Source: Gonium pectorale
Lineage: Eukaryota; Chlorophyta; Chlorophyceae; Chlamydomonadales; Volvocaceae
Assembly (NCBI GenBank): GCA_001584585.1
Contig: LSYV01000052.1
Coordinates: forward strand, 451,356-477,643
DNA: 26,288 nt
Direction of reading: 5' to 3'
Shown here: piece after piece, positions 8,804 to 17,532 of the stretch
How positions within the stretch are numbered: position 1 is the first letter of the stretch
Layout of the letters: every line of letters starts with the position of its first letter
Position numbers and translations under genes: made by a program
The notes under the pieces: model-generated
Database searches by the model: none
What the model was told of the DNA's origin: nothing
The model's input: the letters and a program-made list of their open reading frames with translations, nothing else

Positions 8804-11298
8804 CTACCGCCGCCCCCCGCGGGCCGCAGGCGGCCGTGCCAGTGGCCGCCGCGCCGCCGGCGCCTCGTCCTCGCTGCCGCTCCCGTCACTCTCCTCACTG
8901 CCAGAGCTCGGCGGTGCTGCCGGACGACCGCCTCGGCCGCCGGTGGGAGTTCCTCTGCCCCGCCCCGGCGCGGTGGCGCCTACGCCCCGCCCCGGCGCCA
9001 ACGCGCCGCGGCCCGCGGCGCCGCGACCTCGCCCAGCGGGCGGCGCCGCGGGAGCGCTCGCTTCGCTCTCGCTTCCCTCGCTGCCGCTGGGCGTCGCGCT
9101 GTCTGCTTCTGAGTCCTGCGGCGGCGGCGCTGGTCGCCGCGCAGGGCCGCCGGCGCCGCGGCCGCGACCCGCTCCGCCAGGGGCGGCGCCACCGGGGCCA
9201 CCAGGGCGGCGTGCCGCCTGCGGCGGCGTTGTGCTCGTGCCCACCTGGCCCTTCACCTTGCGCAGCAGGGCATCTTGTGTGGCCGCGCTGTCCTCCTGTT
9301 CCGAGTCGGACCGTGAATGTGACCCCGACTCCGATTCGCTGCCTGAATCCTCGTGCCGGCCCGGCCGCCGCGGCCCGCCGGCGCCCGCCACACGGCCCAC
9401 CCCGGCGGCCGGTGCCATTGACGGCACCGGCGCCCGCATCGACGGTCTTTGGTTTTCTTTTTAAAGGCGTAAAGGGGATTGAGGAGTCCGGCTTCAGCGG
9501 TGACTGTGGCCTTGTCGCCCCCGCTTTTGCCGGACGCGGCGGCGCCGCGCTTCCCGCTGCCAGCCTTGCCAATCTTGCCTTTACCCATTTCAATGTCAAC
9601 CCGTGGGTCGTGACCTCCGCCAGCGCCCCCGAGCATCTGGGTCAGCTTCCAGCAGATGAATCCAGCGGCTCCCAGCACGCCAAGCCCCAGTGGCACCATG
9701 ACTCCAATGAGGGCGTTGTCTGTTGACTTGGTGCTTTGGACGACAATGGGAGGGCGCGGTGGCGGTAAGGGCGGGAACGGCGCAGTCGGCGGGGATGGCG
9801 GCGGCGCCGGGGGCCGCGGCGAGGGCGCCGGCGGAGGCGCTGGCGGCGACGGAGGTGCGGGTGGTGGCGCGGGTGGGGCCGGCGGGGAGGGCGGGTCAGG
9901 CGGGGGAGGTGATGGGGAGGGCGGTGAAGGCGCGGGCGGCGCGGGCGGCGGTGAGGGAGGTGCCGGAGGCGCCGGCGGAGGAACCGGTGCCGGCGGCGGT
10001 GAGGGCCGCGGCGGAGGCCGCGGCGGCTGGTTCGGGGAGGGAGGCTTTGGCGATGGCGGCGGCGGCGAATTCGGTTCACCAGGAGGCTGGCTGGGAGGTG
10101 GTGGGGGAGAAGAGGACCCCAGCGGAGCCATTGGGCTGCGAGGTGGCCGCTGGCGAGGCGGCGGCCTGGGGAGCGGCGGGTCTGTGGGGCACGAGGCGAG
10201 AGGCGAGGGCGGGGACAGGGCGGTACATGCAGCACTCAGGGCCATGAGATACAGAATGGCTGGCCTGCAGAGGCCTAAGGATCTTGGCCGGCACATCGCC
10301 AGTCAACTGCAGCTCGGCCAGGCTGCGCGGACTCGGCAGCAGACGGCGGCTGCAGCCACACGCCCTGGACCGCCACCGCCAAGCCAGCACGGCACGCGGC
10401 TGCGTGGTGAGGCCCTTCCAGAACATCACACCTGCCCCTCCGCCACCCCCCCCCCCGGGAATGCTGACCGTCCACTCTGTGCAACTCGGCACACCGTGGG
10501 CCCTTGGCCCCGTGCCACCAAAGAGACTCGTAGCGTACTCTGCCGCAACAAGTCACAGCAAACCTGCCTAGGGCCCCGCTCTGGGCCGCTATGGTCATGA
10601 GCCGCGAGATCGTAAGCCGGGTACTTGTGGGCAACCGCGCCATTACGGCAACCGCAGGTATCAAGTCCCAGCACTGCAGAAATGTCGGAGCTTGCGGGCG
10701 CCGCCTTGATGCCACCACGGCAACCAGCACAACCCCACGAGACGGGCCCTCGCCCTATACCACATACAAAACGACTCCCTGTGTCCAAGCTCCACCCGAA
10801 TCGGGGAGTTGCGTGGGCTGACTCACTCGGTGGGGAGGGCGACGCTTTGGCCGGGGTGTATGGCGGGTAGGGCGCGTAGGGTGGGTACGGGGCGTCCGGG
10901 GGTGCGTCCTGCTGGAGCTGCCGGCCCACGCGCACATGTGTTATTTCGCCTGCCGGGGGGGGGCAGCGGTGTGGCGAAAGGAAATAGTGTGCGAGTGTGC
11001 GAGGATGGTGGGAGGGAAGGGGGGCAGTCACGGTGAGGGTAAGCGGGAGGACGTGGGCAAAGCCAACAAAAGTATGAAAGATGAGGTTTGGGGACCCGTC
11101 CAGCGACAACCAGGCGACCAGTCTGCGACCTGGCACAGCTGCCCGCAGTATCAAGCGACCCCAAATCACAAGACGCCATCTGCCTGCCTTGCCCAGCCTT
11201 ATAAAGTACTCACCGGAAGCACATGCTAGAACCACAATCGCCAGGGCCGATAATAGCATCCTAGCTACATACTCCGCCTTCCTCGCGCGGCCCAGCAT
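8804..11298 (-). CDS. Gene C: Pro-rich type I membrane protein, 3 exons, frame break in tail
   Basis: Exons are 11214-11298, 10827-10949 and 8804-10181; the introns 10950-11213 and 10182-10826 are both phase 1. Exon 1 begins at the ATG at 11298 and encodes a signal peptide (core MLLSALAIVVLACAS) before a GTGAGT donor. The 41-residue exon 2 carries APYPPYAPYPPYTP. Exon 3 starts NPPLPRPPP and gives a dense Pro-rich ectodomain (PPSPPP, PPAPP units) to about residue 215. A membrane helix follows at about 224-246 (NALIGVMVPLGLGVLGAAGF), then a Lys/Gly-rich juxtamembrane part with the motif LLNPLYAFKKKTK. Beyond about 9440 this frame turns into improbable sequence, while another frame carries a coherent Ser/Glu/Asp- and Arg-Gly-rich tail. 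That tail ends at 8804 with APAARRPLARP, like gene B. One missing base gives 528 residues; an 89-nt intron (9339-9427) would give 498. The family is assigned by shared architecture with A and B; its function is unknown. Confidence 0.75.
9339..9475 (-). other. Reading-frame break in gene C tail (indel, short intron or frameshift)
   Basis: Upstream of about 9440 the coding frame gives NPLYAFKKKTKDRR. Downstream, the plausible coding frame is shifted by -1, starting around RAPVPSMAPAAG. A GT donor at 9427 and an AG acceptor ending at 9339 would restore the frame in phase 2. An assembly deletion of one base in the A-rich stretch near 9465 would also do so. No standard -1 slippery heptamer is in register. 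Confidence 0.7.
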
Positions 11299-11876
11299 GG
11301 CTCCGTCTGCAATTGAGGCAGGTTCGCTTGCTACCCTAAGACCAGTGCATGTTGAGGAGTGCTAGGAGAAGGCAAATATGTTAGCGTTGACCAGGCACCA
11401 GGGAAAGTGTAAGTCCGTCAGGCGGACATGCGGGTGAATCTCACAGTATGTGTACAACGGGGAACCCGAGTCATGGGGGCGCCAAGTGGTGGTGGTTTTG
11501 GCCGAGCAAGACTTGACAACCACCACCGCCGCCCTTACAACATGCCACCACTCGACGCATGTGGCTAATGCACGGAGACTTACACACAAACCCACGCATT
11601 ACGGCCTAACGGGCGTTAGTGACGGCAGCACGCTTTCCAGAAGCGACATTGTCTCGGCGGTGCCGCCGCAATCCAACAGACTGTCGGTATCTCATCGTTA
11701 CTCGCGTGTTCACGAAGAACCTCGTCAACCGTTGTGCACAAGAGGATGTTGTCCGCCGTGAGCCAGGTGCGCGGTCTTCAAACGCCCCACTGTGCGCACA
11801 CGCTTACGGGGAGCTCGCGACGCTCTGCGTGAAGCGCTTTCGACGAAAGGCGTGATTGGGGACAGCGTTTCCGCCG
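11299..11876. other. Divergent promoter region between gene C and the RGG-protein gene
   Basis: 578 nt separate the gene C start (minus) from the proposed start of the RGG gene (plus), so the two genes are divergent. I see no clear TATA box and no supported coding exon. An upstream non-coding or coding exon of the RGG gene could lie here. Confidence 0.45.
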
Positions 11877-14800
11877 ATGGCCAGGTTCGCGCCGCCACCC
11901 CAGGGTGCGAGCCGTGCCATCGCCTTGCCCAGCACCGTCGGGACCACTGCTCTGCTGCCGACAGCTCGGTCCCCGTTCACACCTCCCCCCACTACCGCCA
12001 ATACCACCGTCAATGGGGCTTGCAAGTACTTCACGTTGTGTGTCAGCCCCCATAACCCCCACCACAGCAACCACATCGTAAACCCCAGTCCGGCCCCTGT
12101 CCCGGTACACCATCACTGCCTGCAGGTCCCACCCGGGACAATAAGGGGGTCACCTGCTGCGATCCGGCCCTTCCCATGGACAGCCGCTCAGAGGCTTGCC
12201 CCCCATGCCGGTGTGGGTGGCCCATGGGTCCGTCAACCCGTGGTCGCCCCGGTCCCGCCACCAGCAGCAGCAGCAGTTGAGGAAGCTCCCGCAGCTTCCC
12301 CACCTGCTGGGTCGGAAAGCCATGGGCTTCTGACGGCCGACGCGGCTGAGACCAACGGTTATGCCGGTGCCAGCAGCGGTCTTAACGTTGCCAACGGCCA
12401 TGCTGCTGCCGCTCGGGCTGCGGAGGTGGCGGCTGCGCTTCCAGCCGACGCACCGCCGCGCAGCACGCCCAGCCATCCGCCTCCGGCCGGCCGGGGCCGC
12501 TCGCAGGGCGGCCGAGGCCGTGGCCGGGGTGGCCGTGGCGGCTACAGTGGGCGCGGAGCGGCTGACGCCGCTTCCGCCGCGGCCTCCGGCGGCGCGACGC
12601 CCTGGCGCGCAGGGGGGCAGGGGGGCGAGGGCCCACATGGCGGCGGGCGCGCCGGCGCAGGCGACCCGGGGATCGCGGCGGAGCTGCAGGCAATGCGCCA
12701 GCAGGTGTCGGCGCTGACGGCGCTGCTGGCGGAGCAGCAGCAGCGCGACGCGGAGCTGCGGGCGCAGGTCGGTGCGATGCAAGCGGGGACGTGTGGGGAC
12801 CCTCCGTGTCTGAGCCTGCTTGGGGGAAGGAGGACTCTGAGGCTTTAGAGAGACCCGGATTCTCTCTTTAGGAGTGCGGCTGCCCGAGTGAAGGAATGTC
12901 GGGCGTCGGAGAATGCAGCCCTGGGGATGTTCATTGCCTGGTTTGGAGATTTGTAGTCAGAGAGAGAGACACTTCCACAAACGGCAATTGGTAATAGTCC
13001 GTTCCTGATGGGCGCAAAAGAGCTGGGGAGCTTGTTTGGCAATCAGCCGTTCCCATGGCCGCTCCGCGCGTGAGGGTCCAGCCGTTCCCATGTTCTGTCG
13101 CAGATGGCGGCGCTGCTGCAGGCCCTGAACGTCACGGGCGGCGCAGCAGCGGCCGTGGCGACGCCGGCGACGTCGACGTCAGAAGCGGCGTCATCGCCGT
13201 CACCGCCTTCCGCGAGTGGCGCCGCTGCGGTGGTCCGCACGACACCACAAACACCGGCTGTGGCTGCGGCGGCAGCTCCACCGGCGGGTGCGGAGTCTAC
13301 GGCAGCGTCAATCGCGCTCACGGAGGGGACAGCTGCGGCGGCGGCGGCGGTGAGGGAGGAGGCGACGGCGGCGGCGGCAGCTGAGGCGGCGGCGGAGGCG
13401 GCGGCCGAGGCGCTATTTGCGGCTTCGCCCGCGCCGGGAGGGCCAGCGTCAGCCCTCCAGGCGCCGGCGCTTGCGGCGCCGCCAACTCCCTACTCGTCAA
13501 TGGACGAAGACTCCGAGTCTTCCGAACTTGAAGCCGCGGCAGCGGCGGCGGCGACCAGCGTCGCTGCAGCCGCCAGCGCCGTCAAGGCCAACGACAGCAG
13601 CGGTCTGCAGACTGCCGCCGCTCCCGCCGCCGCCACTGCCGCCTCGGCGGCATCATCGCTGCCGCCAACCCCGCCGCTGGCGGACATCCAGTCTGAGCTG
13701 ATGGAGCTCATGGCTCGGGAGCTCAGCGCCCCCGCGACCGCACACGGCCCCACTGGCCGCGCCGCAGCCACCGCCGGCGGCGCCAGCACCAGCACCAGGG
13801 TCGACCGTGTGGCAGACGGCGGTTCGGCCGCTATGGTGCTGTCGCTGCCGGCGGGGGCTGCGGCGCGGGCGGCGCCTGTGTCGGATGCTCCGGCGGATGC
13901 AGCGGCTGCGGTCCCACCTCACGAGACCCGTGGAATGCGGGGTGAGCCTCGGGTCCGGGCCGAGGCGTCGGCAGCGCCGCCGACGCCGCCGGCGGAGGCT
14001 CTGGGTTCGGGGCTGCAGCAAGAGCTGCTCGAGTTGATGGTGGCGGAGCTGGAGGGGACGGCGGCGGCGGCGGTACCTGCGCCGACGGCGACGGAAGTCG
14101 CGGAGGCGCAGGCGGCGCCGGACGCGGCGTTGAGCTCCGGCAGCCGCCACGATGGGCAGTCCGCCCTACGGCCATCGGCTGTGGTGGCGGCGGCGGCACC
14201 GACGGCGCCGTCAGGCGCACTCACACCGGCGCTGGGCACCGAAGTGGCGGCGGCGGCGGTGCCGTCGGGCCTCGTGGCCTGCACTGCCGACGAGCTGTCT
14301 GCGATGCTCGAGCAGATCCGCGCGGTGTCGGCGAAGGCGGCGGAGCTGGCAGCCGCGGCCGCGCAGACTGTGAGAGAGGGGACGGGGAGGTTTGGGCTGT
14401 CTCAGTCCCCGTGCTGCGTGCGGTCGGGCGGCTTCCTTTCCCTATCACTCGCCGGTGCCGCTGACGCTTCCTCACCATCTGTTCCCTTCCCCTTTCACGC
14501 TCGCTGCCTGTTCCACCGCTATTCCTGTAAGCATTTCGTCGTTTCCTAGCCTTCCCTTTCCCTTCCGCCGCGCGCTTCTCACCCTCTGCACCCTCCCCAC
14601 CGCCCCGCCCCGCCGCCTGCGTCTCCCGCTGCCCTCCACCTCCAGGGCGTGCCCGTCCCCGAGGACATGCTGCAGCCAGTTCTGGAATTTGCCAGGTCCG
14701 TCGTCAGCCAGGCACAGGCGCAGGCGTCGGAGCTCGCCCAGCAGCCGCCGCCACCGCCGCCGCAACAGCAGTCGGGACAACAGCAGGCACGGGAGCGGGG

Positions 14801-15251
14801 GCGGGGGCGGGGACAGGGGCAACAGGAGCCCGGAGCGGCGGCGCAGTGGCAGCAGCGGCCGGGCCGCGGGCGCGGGCTCGGCGGTCGCGGTGACGGCGGC
14901 GAGATCCTGGGCCGGGGGCTCGGTCGTGGCCGCGGCCGCATTAGCGGCGAGGCGCAGGCATGGGGCCGTGGCGTCGGTCGGGGCGGGGGGCGCGCCGGCG
15001 CCGCCGCGGCGGCGGAGCCAGAGGGGCCGCCGCCAGCACCGCTGTCGCCGGAGCAGTTGGAGGCGCTTCGCACACCGCCGTCGTACATGTTCCAGGGCCT
15101 GCCGCGACTGCCGTCGGATCAGCAGGCGCCGGCGACGCCAGTGGGGCCCACCGCGGGCTCCGGCGCGCCGGCGCTGTGGGGGCCGCCACCGCGACCTGCT
15201 GGCCTGCCGCCGTCCTCGGGAGGAGGCCCCGGCCGGGGCGGCCATGCGTGA
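11877..15251 (+). CDS. RGG-box, coiled-coil, Ala-rich protein (920 aa, start uncertain)
   Basis: Exons are 11877-12767, 13104-14369 and 14646-15251; the introns 12768-13103 and 14370-14645 are phase 0. The ATG at 11877 sits in a favourable context (GCCGATGGCC) and is the only in-frame Met before the coiled coil. A good acceptor also ends at 12126, so the N-terminus may differ. In order the protein has: a Pro/Ala-rich leader; an RGG region (about 204-226, GRGRGGRGGYSGRG); a coiled coil (about 265-310) that runs smoothly over the first splice junction; and a long Ala-rich region. That region carries two copies of a helix motif, PPLADIQSELMELMAREL (about 487) and LQQELLELMVAELE (about 600). A further amphipathic segment lies near 690-719. 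Exon 3 has a Gln-rich helix, a second Arg-Gly-rich stretch, and a Pro-rich C-terminus with SPEQLEALRTPPSYMF. RGG boxes usually bind RNA or are arginine-methylated, so an RNP or scaffold role is inferred. No RRM, KH or helicase domain is visible. Confidence 0.72.
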
Positions 15252-16181
15252 GTCGAAAAGTCGCCCAGTGGGAGAGGCTGTGAATTCAATGAGTGAGGAC
15301 GTTACAGTTGGGGCGGACGGTGCGGTCCGTGGTGGCGCCGACTGCGGTGTGGCGTACAACAGAACAGGGTGGTGACAAGGTGACGATGCAGTCCGCCTGT
15401 ACGGTCTGTGCGTCTGCTGGGTGTGCTAGCTGCGTGCCTGGGCGTGTGCAGGCGACCGGGCGGGGCCTCGTGTGATTTGGGTCTGGGTGTGATTTGGGTC
15501 TGGGGGTTCAGTAGGAAGAGGTCTCGGCTTGTCGCGAGGAGTGCCCCGCTCGTATCGTTTGCGGGAAAGCAGGGGGCTGGAGGTGGGGGCGGGGGTTCGA
15601 GGTGTACGACACGCACGGGCAGCGGCAGGCGGTGACTGGTGCCTGGTNNNNNNNNNNNNNNNNNNNNGAATTCTCTCTGGGGTGACCCTATGCAATGCCG
15701 TGTTGGGGTGCGCCTAGTCTGGTCCTACGTGCATCGCATGTGGGCTGGTGCATGTCTCCCGAACCCCCGCCCACCCAGCCCCCCCCGACCCGCTGACTAC
15801 CGTTGTCTCACCTACAAGCACCGGGAAAGCGAGCCGCGCCAGGCGGAGCGGCGGGAAGGGGCAGGGAAGGGGCACAGCGAGGAATGTCAGAGGCGAGAAG
15901 TGAAAACGTAGCGCAAATGCGACGAATGACATAAAAACATGACCCTGTGACCTAAGTGGGCTACGGTGGTGGCGCCGAAAGGGGTTGCGCAGGCGCACGG
16001 AGGCCGTAAGAGTGCGTAGGCGGCAGTACGGCAGTACGACTGTGTGCTGGCGTGAAGTGCGTGACGCCGTGAGCTGGCCCGCGTAGGGCTCCCCGCAGCA
16101 TGGTGACACCGAGGAGATGCACCGCGGCACATGCTTGCGGTGTCGGTCGTCGCCGCTATGTCGCATGTGTGTGTGTGTGTG
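15252..16181 (+). other. Probable long 3' UTR of the RGG gene, with assembly gap
   Basis: 930 nt from the RGG-gene stop to the first TGTAA. It contains a short GTGATTTGGGTCTGGG direct repeat (two copies around 15472-15504), the N run, and a (TG)n tract next to the signal. No other gene is supported. Confidence 0.5.
15649..15667. other. Assembly gap (19 Ns)
   Basis: A run of 19 undetermined bases, immediately followed by GAATTC, an EcoRI site. The true size of the missing piece is unknown. Confidence 0.99.
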
Positions 16182-16184
16182 TGT
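16166..16184 (+). repeat. (TG)n microsatellite
   Basis: About nine TG units, directly abutting the first candidate TGTAA signal of the RGG gene. Confidence 0.9.
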
Positions 16185-16199
16185 AACACCTGCGTGTAA
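16182..16199 (+). promoter_or_regulatory. Candidate poly(A) signals (two TGTAA) of the RGG gene
   Basis: TGTAA at 16182-16186 and again at 16195-16199, each followed by CACC. These are the first plus-strand copies noted after the RGG gene stop. Confidence 0.45.
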
Positions 16200-17532
16200 C
16201 ACCCGAAGGGCGCGCCAGCTGACAGCAGGGCGGGTGGGCACGATGCGTGGCAGGTGAGGGCACCTCAGGGTGTCAGCAGGTAGCAGCGGGACGCAACACG
16301 GGCACGCCGATGCGCCGCGACGCCTGCCAGCTTGGGAGGTGTTGGCCAGACTGGCATATGCATGGTGGGCACACGGCAGTGATGACGTGTACGCCGTGCC
16401 GCCGTATTTCCGTACGGGGGCGCCGCGACAGGGCCCTCACAGCGGCAGCCACTGGAACCAATGCGCCAGTGAAACTGTGACCACGAACATACATAGACGC
16501 CCGAGCCGCAGTACGGAGGGGACTTCATTGACTGGAGGGCCCGTCTGCTCGTCTCCGTCGCCCGCCACATTGACTGGAGGGCCCGTCTGCTCGTCTCCGT
16601 CGCCCGCCATGCCAGGTACCCGGCGCCCGCCAGCGTCGCACAGTTCGTGATCATAGCGGGTCCCGCCCACGGTCCCGCCCGGTCCCGCATGCCCGACGTG
16701 CCTCTCCTGGGCCGGCCTTCCCGCAAATGCAACCAGCCTGGCGCCTGCTCCCAAGCCTCGTGGCGCACAACCGCACCGCGAGGGAAGCAGGCGATCCCTG
16801 GACTGTATACATACAAAAGATACACACGCGCGCAAGAAATTGGGATGGACGGGTGACTAGGGAGGGCTTGCTGGCCTTTGCATGCACTGGAACGCATGCA
16901 ACCAGGCACAGAGTCGTCGCTGCAGCGCTGAAGTTGAAGGACAGGCTTCGGTGACGGCACCAGCAGTCGCAAGCCGGTGACCATCGCCCCGACCCGTCCT
17001 GTCCCGTGGGCCCCTGCCTTCCAAAAGCCCTATCACCATGCATGCGAAGAAGTGGCACAGTAAAGCATGTTTTACTAGTTTACATAAAGCAGACCTCGCC
17101 CGGACGCGGAACAGAGATCCTTCGCGGAAGCCGCCCCGCGCTTCGCCCCTCACCAACGGTTCATTCCTTCGTTTGCACTCACAGCCAAATGCAATCGCAG
17201 CAATACGAAGTACAGAGCAGAAATTCGGGAGTGAAGACAGAGAAAAGCGGCAACGTCCCCACCCTTGAGCCCCTCTATTTCCAAGTGCGGCCCTGCGCTG
17301 CGTGTAACACAGGTGCGCACCGCTCACGGTGTCGCAGACGTCAGCTTCACGTTCCATTGCACGGTCGGCGTACGAGCTCGTCCATCACGCGTGCGTGGGC
17401 GACGGAGCGACCCCCCGTGCAGGCCATGTATTAAGGCGTTCCCCTTTCTGGTGTCCACTGCATTGCGCAAAGACGCTGCAACTACGCTGTGAAGTAGCCG
17501 CAGCCGTTCCGGAAACACAGGCAGCAGCAGCC
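16200..17532. other. Intergenic and SHMT 5' region
   Basis: Apart from the 42-bp tandem duplication near 16527, I see no supported gene. The right end must hold the promoter and 5' UTR of the SHMT gene; no TATA box was recognised. Confidence 0.45.
16527..16609. repeat. 42-bp tandem duplication (two copies)
   Basis: The unit starting ATTGACTGGAGGGCCCGTCT occurs at 16527-16568 and again at 16569-16609. The first 41 bases are identical. Identity suggests a recent duplication in non-coding DNA. Confidence 0.9.

Noticed and set aside
9253..9440. Continuation of gene C in its original frame to a stop at 9253 (ending HKMPCCAR).
   Set aside because: It is rich in Trp, Cys and His, unlike the family, while the other frame gives a tail that ends like gene B. 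Kept only as a less likely alternative.
9455..9475. A programmed -1 ribosomal frameshift site at the TTTAAAAAGAAAA stretch in gene C.
   Set aside because: The zero-frame codons TTT AAA AAG do not form an in-register X XXY YYZ heptamer, so indel or intron explanations are simpler.
11804..12076. Minus-strand frame starting MWLLWWGLWGL, which resembles a signal-peptide exon of a fourth family member, with a GT donor in phase 1.
   Set aside because: No Tyr-Pro exon or Pro-rich exon follows before gene C begins at 11298, and the opposite strand carries the open frame of the RGG gene.
14472..15359. Long minus-strand frame opposite RGG gene exon 3.
   Set aside because: It spans an intron and exon of a well-phased plus-strand gene, and its Arg-rich content is what Gly/Ala-rich coding gives in antisense.
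16265..17357. Several 130-240 codon frames between the N gap and the SHMT gene.
   Set aside because: No domain, signal peptide or phase-consistent splicing, and they contain the tandem duplication; treated as chance open frames in GC-rich DNA.
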